Of a stretch of DNA of 14,369 bases, positions 1-7,733 are shown in pieces. The stretch's first letter is position 1; every line of letters begins with the position of its first letter. Both the position numbers and the translations under genes were made by a program. The DNA lies in the NCBI GenBank assembly GCA_005888465.1, contig VAYJ01000085.1:1-14369 (forward strand), written 5' to 3'. This DNA comes from Actinomycetota bacterium. GTDB taxonomy: Bacteria; Actinomycetota; UBA4738. The notes under the pieces are model-generated. The model ran no database searches, was not told the DNA's origin, and saw only the letters and a list, made by a program, of their open reading frames with translations.

Positions 1-405
1 TCCGAGGCCTATGTCGTCGGCCCGGAGGAGATGTCGCTGCTGGACGACTTCAAAAAGGAACTGGATGAGCGAAGCGTTCAGTATGTCGAGAAGGAGTCGG
101 TGCAGGCGTGCATCGCGGACGCCGACGTCATCTACATGGAGCCCGTCGTGCAGGCCGACTACACCAAGGGCCGTGACGAGCGTGGCTCCGAGGTCGGGAT
201 CACGCCCGACGCGTACAAGGTCACGCGCGAGCTGCTTCGCGACAAGGGAAAGGGCGACGCGATCGTGCTGCACTCGCTGCCGCGCATGGACGAGCTGCCA
301 ACCGACGTCGACTCGACGCGGCACGCGCGCTACTGGTTCGAGGCGTTCAACGGCGTCGTGATGCGCATGGCGCTCCTGGCGCTCGTTCTGGGCGCCGTCG
401 AATAG
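1..405 (+). CDS. Aspartate/ornithine carbamoyltransferase family protein, 3' part only
   Basis: The frame is open from the first base to TAG at 403-405, so the N-terminal carbamoyl-phosphate domain (STRTR motif) lies upstream of the window. The 134 residues seen are the second-substrate domain. The segment IVLHSLPRMDELPTDVD followed by an RMALLALVLG-type end is the classic C-terminus of PyrB-like aspartate carbamoyltransferases (HPLPR...EI...VD, then RMALL). Family knowledge: these enzymes transfer a carbamoyl group between carbamoyl phosphate and an amino compound. The substrate cannot be read from the sequence. A carbamate kinase begins 7 nt after the stop, which favours a catabolic role (a ureido compound plus phosphate giving carbamoyl phosphate) over pyrimidine synthesis; that is inference. 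The ATG at 31 is internal, because the upstream codons continue the same domain. Family call is firm, function open. Confidence 0.88.
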   Translation, partial: SEAYVVGPEEMSLLDDFKKELDERSVQYVEKESVQACIADADVIYMEPVVQADYTKGRDERGSEVGITPDAYKVTRELLRDKGKGDAIVLHSLPRMDELPTDVDSTRHARYWFEAFNGVVMRMALLALVLGAVE

Positions 406-412
406 GGGCGTC

Positions 413-1357
413 GTGGGACGCACGGCCGTCGTCGCGATCGGCGGCAACTCGCTCATCAAGGACCGTCAGCACCAGACCGTCCGCGATCAGTACATCGCAG
501 CGGGCGAGACCTGCTGGCACATCGCCGGGATGATCCGTGAGGGCTGGGACGTGGCCGTTGCCCACGGCAACGGTCCACAGGTCGGGTTCATCCTTCGACG
601 ATCCGAGCTGGCAGCCCACGAGATCCACGAGGTCCCGCTCGACGCCATCGGCGCCGACACCCAGGGAGCCATCGGGTACGCGCTGCAGCAGAACCTGTAC
701 AACGACTTCCGGCGTCTGGGCATCGACAAGCAGGCGGTGACCGTCGTGACGCAGACCGAAGTGGCCGCCGACGACCCGGCCTTCCAGAGCCCGTCCAAGC
801 CGATCGGCTCCTACATGGACGAGCAGGCGGCCATGCTCCGCCGGCAAGATGGCTGGGACGTGATGGAGGACGCCGGACGTGGGTGGCGCCGGGTGGTGCC
901 CTCCCCGGCGCCGATCCGGATCGTCGAGGAACAGGCCATCAAGGCGCTGATCGCCGCGGGCCTCGTCGTGATCAGCACCGGCGGCGGAGGCATCCCCGTC
1001 GTGGCCGACGCAGAGGGCAACCTTCGTGGGGTGGCCGCAGTGATCGACAAGGACCTCGCGTCGGCGCTCCTGGCGACGGTGCTGGGAGCAGAGCTGTTCC
1101 TCATCTCGACCGCCGTCGAGAAGGTGGCATTGAACTTCGGGAAGCCGAACGAGGAGTGGCTCGACCATCTGACGCTCGCCCAGGCGAGGCAGTACCTGAC
1201 CGAGGGCTCGCACTTCGCGAAGGGAAGCATGGCGCCGAAGATCCAGGCGGTCGTGGGGTATCTCGAGCGGGGCGGGAAGCACGCCATCGTGACGAACCCT
1301 GAGAACGTGGAGCGCGCGCTCGCCGGCGACACCGGCACGCACGTCACGATCGACTGA
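413..1357 (+). CDS. arcC: Carbamate kinase (ArcC/YqeA family)
   Basis: A 314-residue amino-acid-kinase-fold protein of normal length for carbamate kinase. It catalyses carbamoyl phosphate + ADP = ATP + carbamate in the cytoplasm. Visible motifs are the N-terminal nucleotide loop VVAIGGNSLI (residues 6-15), AHGNGPQVG (50-58), the glycine loop STGGGGIPVV (about 188-197), AVIDKDLASALLA with D212/K213/D214, and KGSMAPKI near 270, which matches the family GSMxPK motif. The start is GTG at 413, 7 nt after the preceding carbamoyltransferase stop. There is no separate strong ribosome binding site, so translational coupling is likely. Pairing a carbamoyltransferase with carbamate kinase is the usual way to recover ATP from ureido groups, as in arginine, agmatine and allantoin catabolism. 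A YqeA-like carbamate kinase also sits in the E. coli purine-associated yge/yqe region. The arcC symbol is given for the family and does not imply arginine deimination. Confidence 0.95.
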   Translation: MGRTAVVAIGGNSLIKDRQHQTVRDQYIAAGETCWHIAGMIREGWDVAVAHGNGPQVGFILRRSELAAHEIHEVPLDAIGADTQGAIGYALQQNLYNDFRRLGIDKQAVTVVTQTEVAADDPAFQSPSKPIGSYMDEQAAMLRRQDGWDVMEDAGRGWRRVVPSPAPIRIVEEQAIKALIAAGLVVISTGGGGIPVVADAEGNLRGVAAVIDKDLASALLATVLGAELFLISTAVEKVALNFGKPNEEWLDHLTLAQARQYLTEGSHFAKGSMAPKIQAVVGYLERGGKHAIVTNPENVERALAGDTGTHVTID

Positions 1358-1395
1358 ACTGTCGCAAGATCGTCAACCTGTCCGGCCGTTGGGCA

Positions 1396-1425
1396 TGCTC
1401 GTTCGTATTACTCCCCAAACGAGCA
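1396..1425. repeat. Perfect 8-bp inverted repeat ahead of the lipoprotein gene
   Basis: TGCTCGTT at 1396-1403 is repeated as its exact reverse complement AACGAGCA at 1418-1425, with a 14-nt spacer. The right arm ends at the start of the AGAGAGG ribosome binding site (from about 1426) of the lipoprotein gene at 1442. It lies 38 nt after the carbamate kinase stop. It could be an operator, an RNA hairpin that affects ribosome access, or a weak terminator; no T-run follows it, which argues against an intrinsic terminator. Confidence 0.45.
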
Positions 1426-1441
1426 GAGAGAGGACACGACG

Positions 1442-1897
1442 ATGAATGCACGAAAGTCCTTCTGGTTCGCCGTGGCGGCGATCGCCGTCGTGGCGCTTGC
1501 GGCGTGTAACAAGGCCGGAGCGTCGAGCGGCGGCGGGCTCAGCACGAAGTCGATCTCGGGCGTCGGGACGGTGCTGGTGAACGCGCAGGGCCTGACGCTC
1601 TACGACCTCCCCTCCGAGGCGAACGGGCACATCACCTGCACCGGTGCGTGCGCCCAGGCGTGGCCGCCGCTCCTGGCGGTCGGTGGGAAGGTGCCGAGCG
1701 CGCCAAGCTCGGTCGCATCGAAGCTCGGGACCGTGGTTCGCCCCGACGGGAGCACCCAGGTCACCTACAACGGACTGCCGCTCTACACGTTCGCCGGCGA
1801 GTCGGCCGGCCAGGCGAGCGGACAGGGCGTGGCGGGGTTTGTTGCGGTGACCGTCGCGGGCGGCTCGTCGAACACCGGAGGGGCACCCGGGTACTGA
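1442..1897 (+). CDS. Small secreted lipoprotein with two PF03640-type repeats (COG4315)
   Basis: A 151-residue protein. It has a short basic N-terminus (MNARK), a hydrophobic stretch at residues 7-21 and a lipobox LAAC at 19-22, so C22 is the predicted lipid-modified cysteine and the protein should be anchored outside the cytoplasmic membrane. The mature part has the typical 'secreted repeat of unknown function' pattern: GLTLYDLPSEANG (50-62) with TCTGACAQAWPPL (65-77, cysteines C66 and C70), then a second copy VTYNGLPLYTF (107-117) followed by GQASGQGV. Such proteins are common in Actinobacteria and Chloroflexota; their function is not established. The start is well supported by AGAGAGG at about 1426-1433, roughly 8 nt ahead of ATG. 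It does not look like a purine enzyme. It may be an unrelated insertion in the locus, and its separate ribosome binding site and upstream inverted repeat suggest its own control. Confidence 0.9.
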   Translation: MNARKSFWFAVAAIAVVALAACNKAGASSGGGLSTKSISGVGTVLVNAQGLTLYDLPSEANGHITCTGACAQAWPPLLAVGGKVPSAPSSVASKLGTVVRPDGSTQVTYNGLPLYTFAGESAGQASGQGVAGFVAVTVAGGSSNTGGAPGY

Positions 1898-1929
1898 GGT
1901 TCGGCGGGCGTCGCCCCACTGCTCGGACA

Positions 1930-1935
1930 TAGCAT
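1930..1935 (+). promoter_or_regulatory. Candidate -10 box for a leaderless transcript of the fused xanthine dehydrogenase gene
   Basis: TAGCAT fits the actinobacterial TANNNT -10 pattern. Exactly 6 nt follow before GTG at 1942, so transcription would begin at or next to the start codon. No Shine-Dalgarno sequence is present before GTG 1942 or the alternative ATG 1951, which fits a leaderless start. No convincing -35 box is seen. This is a motif-based prediction only. Confidence 0.4.
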
Positions 1936-1941
1936 GACCGC

Positions 1942-4501
1942 GTGGACCTCATGCTGAACGGTCGTCCCGTCTCGATCGAGGTCGCCGACGGCATGAGCCT
2001 GCTCGAGCTCCTCAGGGAAGGCTTCGCGCTGACGTCCGTCAAGGACGGATGCGCGCCCGAAGGATCGTGCGGAGCCTGCACCGTGATGGTCGACGGCAAG
2101 GCCGTGGTCTCCTGCGCGCAGCCGGCGAAGCGCGCTGCGGGGCGGAGTGTCGTGACGCAGGAAGGACTGTCGGCGGAACAGCGCGAGACCTGGGCAGATT
2201 GCTTCGTCGCGGCGGGCGCGTCGCAGTGTGGGTTCTGTTCACCCGGCATCGTGATGAAGGCCGAGGCGATGCTCGCGAAGAATCCGGATCCGAGCCGCGA
2301 GGAGATCGCGCGAGGGCTCGCCGGCAATCTCTGCCGGTGCACCGGCTACGTGAAGATCATCGACGCGATCCGGCTCGCCGGCGGCGTGCGCCGCGGTGAG
2401 CCATTGCCGCCGGTGGACCTGAGCGGGCGCGTGGGGTCGCGGACGGCGAGATATCAGGGACGGGAGCTCGCGCTCGGCGACAAGCCGTACATCAACGACA
2501 TGCGGTCCCCGGGGATGCTGCACGGCGCGGTTCGGTTCTCGGATCATCCGCGCGCCCGAGTGGTCCGGATCGACACCTCGAAAGCGGAGACGTTTCCGGG
2601 CGTGGTCGCCGTGATCCGGGCGGAGGACGTGCCCGGCGAGCGGACCCAGGGGGCGCTCACCCGCGACTGGCGTCAGCTGGTCTCGGTGGGCGAGATCACC
2701 TCGTTCGTCGGGGACATGCTCGCGGTGGTTGCGGCCGAGACTCGGACGGCGGGCCGTGAGGCCGCCGCGCTGATCGAGGTGGAGTACGAGGTGCTCGAGC
2801 CCATTACGGATGCCGAGGAGGCGCTCCGGCCCGACGCGCCGTCGCTGCACCCGGACGGGAACGTGCTCTCGATGTCGAAGCTGAAGCGCGGGGACGTGGA
2901 CGCCGCCCTGGCGGGGGCGGCGCACGTGGTCACCGAGACCTTCCGGACCCAGTTCATCGAGCACGCGTTCCTCGAGCCCGAGTCGTCCCTGGCGGTCCCC
3001 GACCCCGAACCGGGGGTCGCGGTGCATGTCTTCTCGCAGGGCCAGGGGGTTTGGGAGGACCGACGCCAGATTCTCCAACGGGGGCGCGTTCGGAGCGAAG
3101 GAGGATCTGAACGTCCAGGCGCACGCGGCGCTGCTCGCGCGGCTCACGGGACGGCCGGTCCTGATCACGCTCTCGCGGCGCGAGAGCCTCCGATTCCACT
3201 CCAAGCGCCACCCGATGGTCCTCGAGTACACGGTGGGGTGCGACGACGAGGGACACCTGCTCGCCGTCCGGGCACGCATCGTCGGGGACACCGGCGCGTA
3301 CGCGAGCGTGGGCGACAAGGTGCTCGAGCGCGCGTGCGGGCATGCGTGCGGCCCGTATCGGGTGCCGAACGTCGACGTCGAGACCCGCGCCGTCTACACG
3401 AACAACCCGCCATGCGGCGCCATGCGGGGCTTCGGTTCGAACCAGGCGAACTTCGCGATCGAGGGGATCATGGACCTCCTGGCCGAGGCGGTCGGCATCG
3501 ACGGGTGGGAGATCCGGTGGCGAAACGCCGTCGACGTCGGCGACACGTTCGGCACTGGACAAAGGCTCGGCCCCGGGGTGGGGATCCGCAAGACGCTCCT
3601 CGCCGTCCGCGACGCCTATCGGTCGGCGCGGTACGCGGGGATCGCGTGCGGCGTGAAGAACACGGGCGTCGGCAACGGCATCGTCGAATACGGCAAGGCG
3701 GTGCTTCGGCCGGAGGAGGACGGGACGGTCACGCTCTTCCACTCGTGGACCGAGATGGGCCAGGGGTGCAACACCGCGTTGCAGCAGATCGCGTGCGAGG
3801 AGCTCGGCCTGGACGCCACGCAGGTGCGGGTCGTGGTGGACACACACCGAGAGCTGGACACGGGCCAGACCACGGCGTCGCGATCGACGGTGCTCGGGGG
3901 CCGGGCGATCATCGAAGCCGCGACGAAGCTGCGCGCCGAGCTGAACGGATCGCGCCTGGCTGACCTCGCCGGGCGCGAGTACTACGGCGAGGTCAAGATC
4001 GACTGGACGTACAAACCCGGCCACGGCCCCGAGGGCGCCGCGACACACTTCGCCTACGGATGGGCGACGCAGGTCGCGATCCTGGACGACGAGGGACGAC
4101 TCGCGAAGGTGGTCGCCGCCCACGATGTCGGCAAGGTCATCAACCCGACGCTCCTTGAGGGGCAGATCGAGGGCGCCGTGCACATGGGGCTCGGGCACGC
4201 GCTCACCGAGGAGTTCGTCGTCGAGGGTGGCGTGCCTGTCACCGACACGCTCAAGTCGCTCAACATCATCCCGCCCGCGGGGATGCCGACGGTCGAGTGC
4301 ATCTTCGTCGAGGAGCCGCAGCCCGAGGGGCCGTACGGCGCGAAGGGGGTCGGCGAGATCGCGCTCGTGCCGACCGCCTCGGCAGTCGCCGGAGCCCTGA
4401 AGGCGTTCGACGGGATCCGCCGAACGCGCCTGCCCATGAAGGATTCGCCCGCGGCCCGCGCTGCCGCGCCTCGCCTCACGTCTGCCCGCGCCGAGGCGTA
4501 G
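1942..4501 (+). pseudogene. xdhD: Fused [2Fe-2S]/molybdenum xanthine dehydrogenase (XdhD or 'selenium-dependent' type), frame broken near 3072
   Basis: Two frames together encode one protein of about 850-870 residues. Frame A (1942 to about 3072, 377 residues) has an N-terminal [2Fe-2S] domain with C37, C43, C46, C58 and a second cluster C96, C99, C131, C133 (QCGFC, LCRCTGY), then the first molybdenum-subunit domain. Frame B (about 3073-4501) continues with GGAFGAKED, AMRGFG (about 3419-3436) and GVGE, whose catalytic Glu codon is 4355-4357. Fusion of the Fe-S and Mo parts without a FAD domain is the layout of E. coli XdhD and the TIGR03311 'selenium-dependent xanthine dehydrogenase' group, and the frame-B sequence resembles that group. 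Family role: molybdenum hydroxylation of purines. Frame A would otherwise run out of register to 3963. The start is GTG 1942; ATG 1951 is possible. An assembly error remains an alternative to a true pseudogene. The subfamily is more certain than the substrate. Confidence 0.88.
3069..3076 (+). other. Frame-breaking deletion point in the fused xanthine dehydrogenase
   Basis: Frame A reads ...GVWEDRRQI up to 3072, and from 3074 the next frame reads SNGGAFGAKED. In relatives, including the second molybdenum subunit in this window (RQQIAPCLGLPEEKV... to GGAFG), about 16 residues lie between these two points. The gene length (2560 nt) leaves remainder 1 on division by 3, so the missing piece is 3n+2 nt, most likely 47. 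No homopolymer or slippery site is present. Confidence 0.8.
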
Positions 4502-4506
4502 GCGCC

Positions 4507-5841
4507 GTGGCCATCGCGCTCAGCGGCGGCACGCTCGTCACCTCGGTCGATCCACCCAAGCTGCAGGCCGCGGACGTGCTGGTCGAGGGGTCGCGCGTCG
4601 CGGGCGTCGGGCCTCCGCTCGCCTCGGACAGCGCGCCGCGCCTGGACTGCTCCGGATGCCTGATCGTCCCCGGGAACGTCTGCGCGCACACGCATCTGTA
4701 CTCGACGCTCGCCCGCGGCATGCCCTACCGCCTTTCCCCGCCGACGAACTTCGTGCAGATCCTGCAGCGCGTGTGGTGGCGGCTGGACCGCGCCCTCGAC
4801 GAGGAATCGATACGCGCGTCGGCCCTGGTGGGCGGCCTCGAGGCGCTCCTCGCCGGCACGACGACGCTCGTCGACCACCACGCCTCGCCCTTCGCGATCG
4901 ACGGGTCGCTCGACGTCGTCGCCGACGCGCTCGAGGAGGTCGGCATCCGGTCGTCCGTCTGTTACGAGGTGAGCGACCGGGACGGGCCCGAGCGTGCTGC
5001 GGCGGGCATCGACGAGAACCGCAGGTTCCTGAGGACGAACGTGCGACAGCTCGTGCGCGGGATGGTCGGCGCACACGCGTCGTTCACGCTCTCGGACGAC
5101 ACGCTCGCCGGGTGTGTGGAGGCCGCCCGCGAAGCCGGCGCCGGGATCCACATCCATGTGGCCGAGGACCTCGCGGACCAGGCCGACTCCCAAGCCCGCT
5201 TCGCGAAGCCCGTCGTCGATCGGCTGGCGGAGGCCGGCGCCGTGACCCACCGGACCCTCCTCGCGCACTGCGTGCACGTGCATCCGTCGGAGATCGGCCG
5301 GATCCTGGACCTGGAGCCGACGGTCGCCCACAACGCCCGTTCGAACATGCACAACGCGGTCGGGCGCGCGCCGGTCGAGGCGCTCGGGGACCGCGTGGCA
5401 CTGGGGACCGACGGCATCGGCGCCGACATGTTCGCGGAGTCGCAGGCCGCGTTCTTGCGGGCCCGCGAGGACGGCACCGGCGAGCCCGCCTTGGCAACCC
5501 TGCGCCGGCTGGCGCAGGGAGCGGCGTTCGCCGGTCGGGCGTTCGACGAGCCGGCGCTCGGACGGATCGAGCCCGGCGCGCCCGCCGACCTCGTGGTCCT
5601 CGACTACCAACCACCTGCGCCGCTCGCGGCCCAGGGCCTGGCCGGCCACTGGCTGTTCGCGTTGGGTTCGCGACACGTGCGCGACGTGCTGGTCGCCGGC
5701 GAGGTGGTCGTGCGCGACCGTCGAACGACCCGGGTCGACCAGGAGAAGGTCCCCGCCGACGCGGCCGGGGCGGCCGAGCGGCTGTGGGAGCGAACCGACG
5801 CCGTCGGACCGCACCCCTTCGAGCCGGCGACGGGTTCATAG
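4507..5841 (+). CDS. ssnA: SsnA-family aminohydrolase
   Basis: A 444-residue amidohydrolase-superfamily protein, the same length class as E. coli SsnA (about 442) and closely similar from memory: WWRLDRALDEES, DHHASP, HIHVAEDL, AHNARSNM and LGTDGIGADMF all match SsnA-type blocks. Metal ligands are visible: H61 and H63 (AHTH), H215 and H217 (HIHVAED, with E220), H254 (LLAHC) and D302 (GTDG). The superfamily hydrolyses C-N bonds, commonly deaminating purines and other heterocycles. The physiological reaction of SsnA is not settled, but the gene sits with xdhD and ygeW in E. coli and in uricase-independent urate-degrading clusters. The start is GTG at 4507, 5 nt after the upstream stop, without a clear ribosome binding site. 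The gene lies in the same run as the xanthine dehydrogenase genes. It is intact, unlike its neighbour upstream. Confidence 0.93.
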   Translation: MAIALSGGTLVTSVDPPKLQAADVLVEGSRVAGVGPPLASDSAPRLDCSGCLIVPGNVCAHTHLYSTLARGMPYRLSPPTNFVQILQRVWWRLDRALDEESIRASALVGGLEALLAGTTTLVDHHASPFAIDGSLDVVADALEEVGIRSSVCYEVSDRDGPERAAAGIDENRRFLRTNVRQLVRGMVGAHASFTLSDDTLAGCVEAAREAGAGIHIHVAEDLADQADSQARFAKPVVDRLAEAGAVTHRTLLAHCVHVHPSEIGRILDLEPTVAHNARSNMHNAVGRAPVEALGDRVALGTDGIGADMFAESQAAFLRAREDGTGEPALATLRRLAQGAAFAGRAFDEPALGRIEPGAPADLVVLDYQPPAPLAAQGLAGHWLFALGSRHVRDVLVAGEVVVRDRRTTRVDQEKVPADAAGAAERLWERTDAVGPHPFEPATGS

Positions 5842-5847
5842 GCGTCC

Positions 5848-6864
5848 ATGGCCGACCGCGCGCGGGGCCGCGTCGCCCTCTACCTGCAGGACAAGCACCC
5901 GATCCGGGAGGGGATGGAGTACGCGCGCTACGCGGAGTCCCGGGGGTTCGAGGCCGTCTGGCAGGCCGAGAGCCGGCTCGTTCGGGAGGCGACCGTCCCG
6001 ATGGCCGCGTTCGCCGCCGTCACCGACCGGATCAAGATCGGGTCGGGCGTGGTGAACACCTGGACGAGAAACGCCGGACTCCTCGCCGCCACGTTCTCGA
6101 CCCTCGACGATCTCGCCCCCGGGAGGATCATCCTTGGGATCGGCGCGTGGTGGGAGCCCCTCGCCGGCAAGGTCGGCATCGACCGGCGCAAGCCCCTGCA
6201 GGCGATGCGCGAGGTGGTCGAGGTCACGCGCCGGCTCCTCGCCATGGAGAACGTGACGTTTCACGGCGAGTTCGTGCGCGTGACCGACATCGAGATCGAC
6301 ATCGTGCACGGCGAACGCGCGCCGAAGCAGGTGCCGATCTTCATCGGCGCGACCGGCATGAAGATGATGGAGCTCGCGGGCGAGATCGCCGACGGCGTCG
6401 TGCTCAACTACCTGGTGGGACCGGCCTACAACGCGGAGGCGATCGCCGCGCTCGCCGAGGGCGCCTCGCGCGCCGGCCGGGAGTTGACCTCGATCGACCG
6501 TCCCCAGCTCGTGGTGTGCTCGCTCGACGAGGACCGCGAGCTCGCCCTCGACCGTGCGAGGGAACTGGTTACGCAGTACCTGGGGCAGCAGCCGCACATC
6601 ATGAAGGCGAGCGGCGTGGACCAGGGGCTCCTGGACGACATCGCCTCGGTGCTCACCTGGCCCGCGGGGCCGGAGGAGATCCAGAAGGCGATGCGCATGG
6701 TCCCCGATGAGGTGGTCCAGCTGATCACCGCCTCGGGGACGCCGGATGAGTGCCGGGCCAAGGTCCGCGAGTACGTGCAGACGGGGACGACCTGCCCGAT
6801 CCTGTACCCCCTGGGCGACGATGTCCGGGCGATGATCGACGCCTTCGCGGACGGGGTGTACTAG
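5848..6864 (+). CDS. LLM-class (luciferase-like) flavin-dependent oxidoreductase
   Basis: A 338-residue single-domain TIM-barrel protein of the bacterial luciferase-like family. The blocks GFEAVWQAESR (about 32-42), RIKIGSGVVNTW, the ARNA-like TRNAGLLAATFSTLDDLAPGR region, ILGIGAWWEP, PIFIGATGMKMMELAGEIADGV and GTPDECRAKVREY are characteristic of the F420-dependent methylene-tetrahydromethanopterin-reductase-like branch. The cofactor (F420 or FMN) cannot be fixed from sequence alone. ATG at 5848 lies 6 nt after the SsnA stop and the next gene starts 3 nt after this stop, so it belongs to the operon. Related flavin enzymes open rings or oxidise heterocycles; RutA, for example, cleaves uracil. 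A role on a purine ring or its breakdown product is inferred from context and not shown. Confidence 0.9.
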   Translation: MADRARGRVALYLQDKHPIREGMEYARYAESRGFEAVWQAESRLVREATVPMAAFAAVTDRIKIGSGVVNTWTRNAGLLAATFSTLDDLAPGRIILGIGAWWEPLAGKVGIDRRKPLQAMREVVEVTRRLLAMENVTFHGEFVRVTDIEIDIVHGERAPKQVPIFIGATGMKMMELAGEIADGVVLNYLVGPAYNAEAIAALAEGASRAGRELTSIDRPQLVVCSLDEDRELALDRARELVTQYLGQQPHIMKASGVDQGLLDDIASVLTWPAGPEEIQKAMRMVPDEVVQLITASGTPDECRAKVREYVQTGTTCPILYPLGDDVRAMIDAFADGVY

Positions 6865-6867
6865 CCC

Positions 6868-7731
6868 GTGGACGTCTACCTGCCGAGGACGCTACCCGAG
6901 GCGCTCGAGCTGAAAGCGCGGCACCCCGAGGCTATGCCGATCGCCGGCGGCACCGACGTGATGGTCGACATCAACTTCGATCGGCATCGCCCCACGGCGC
7001 TCATCGACCTCACGCGCATCCCCGAGCTGGCCGTCTGGCGGCGGGAGGACGGCCACATCTTCCTGGGCGCCGGCGTGACCTACACGCGCATCATGCAGGA
7101 GCTCCCGGGCCTCCGCGCCTGGTTCCAGGCGGCCCGGACGGTCGGCTCGCCTCAGATCCGCAACCGCGCCACAGTCGGCGGCAACCTCGGCACGGCCTCA
7201 CCCGCGGGCGACGCACTGCCGGTGATCGCGGCGCACGACGGTGAGGTCATCATGATCTCCGCCCGCGGCGAACGTTCGCTTGCCTGGCACGAGTTCCTGG
7301 TCGGGGTGAAGCGCAACGCCCTCCATCCGGATGAATTGATCGCCGGCGTCCGGTGGCGGACCGTGCGCGGCCCCGGCTCGTTCTCGAAGATCGGCACGCG
7401 CAACGCCATGGTCATCTCGATGGCGGGGCTCTGCCTGCTCCTGGACGAAGAGGCACGCGCGGTCCGCGTCGCCCTTGGGTCGGTCGCGCCCACGATCGTT
7501 CGCGCGGCAGAGGCGGAAGCGTTCGCCGCCGCCGAGATCGCGCGAGCCGGCGCCTGGGACGACCCGAAGGCGACGCTTTCCGAAGGGACGCTCGCGGAGT
7601 TCGGCGAACGGGTCACGGGCGCCGCGAAGCCGATCGACGACATCCGCGGCACTGCGCGCTACCGCCGCCACGCCTGTGTGGTGCTGGGGCGGCGCGCGCT
7701 CGCCTGGGCGCTCGCGGATCGGAGGGGCTGA
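6868..7731 (+). CDS. Xanthine dehydrogenase family, FAD-binding subunit
   Basis: A 287-residue protein with the normal length of the separate FAD subunit (CoxM/XdhB-like) of molybdenum hydroxylases. It passes electrons from the [2Fe-2S] subunit to NAD+ or another acceptor. FAD-binding motifs are PIAGGTDVMVD (24-34) and TVGSPQIRNRATVGGNLG (91-108) followed by ASPAGDALP. The C-terminal CO-dehydrogenase-flavoprotein-like domain ends in the IDDIRGTARYRRHA pattern. The start is GTG at 6868, 3 nt after the previous stop. The [2Fe-2S] subunit follows after 2 nt. Together with the next gene and the molybdenum subunit at 9562 it would form a three-subunit xanthine dehydrogenase. It is intact. Confidence 0.94.
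   Translation: MDVYLPRTLPEALELKARHPEAMPIAGGTDVMVDINFDRHRPTALIDLTRIPELAVWRREDGHIFLGAGVTYTRIMQELPGLRAWFQAARTVGSPQIRNRATVGGNLGTASPAGDALPVIAAHDGEVIMISARGERSLAWHEFLVGVKRNALHPDELIAGVRWRTVRGPGSFSKIGTRNAMVISMAGLCLLLDEEARAVRVALGSVAPTIVRAAEAEAFAAAEIARAGAWDDPKATLSEGTLAEFGERVTGAAKPIDDIRGTARYRRHACVVLGRRALAWALADRRG
7721..7727 (+). promoter_or_regulatory. Strong ribosome binding site inside the preceding gene
   Basis: GGAGGGG lies 6 nt ahead of ATG 7734 and within the last codons of the FAD-subunit gene. It is the best Shine-Dalgarno match in the operon and fixes the start of the [2Fe-2S] subunit. Confidence 0.75.
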
Positions 7732-7733
7732 GG

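Noticed and set aside
1358..1441. Classical -35/-10 promoter ahead of the lipoprotein gene
   Set aside because: TTGGGC (1389-1394) and TATTAC (1406-1411) are only 11 nt apart, too close for a standard promoter.
1934..1957. ATG at 1934 as a gene start before the fused dehydrogenase
   Set aside because: It reads only seven codons to TGA and is not in the dehydrogenase frame.
3061..3090. Programmed ribosomal frameshifting as an explanation for the broken fused dehydrogenase
   Set aside because: There is no slippery heptamer or adjacent stimulatory structure, and conserved residues are missing at the join. A shift alone would not restore a full protein.
3073..3963. C-terminal tail of the frame starting at 1942
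   Set aside because: After about 3072 this frame is Arg and Gly-rich with no family match, while the neighbouring frame encodes the real dehydrogenase sequence.
4054..5814. Long open frame on the minus strand (586 codons) opposite the dehydrogenase C-terminus and ssnA
   Set aside because: It is composed of Arg, Ala, Gly, Pro and Val-rich sequence with no recognisable domain and lies exactly opposite well-identified genes. High GC content creates such shadow frames.
4656..6710. Plus-strand open frame of 684 codons overlapping ssnA and the LLM gene
   Set aside because: It is an out-of-frame Arg-rich translation of two conserved genes. No start signal or domain was found.
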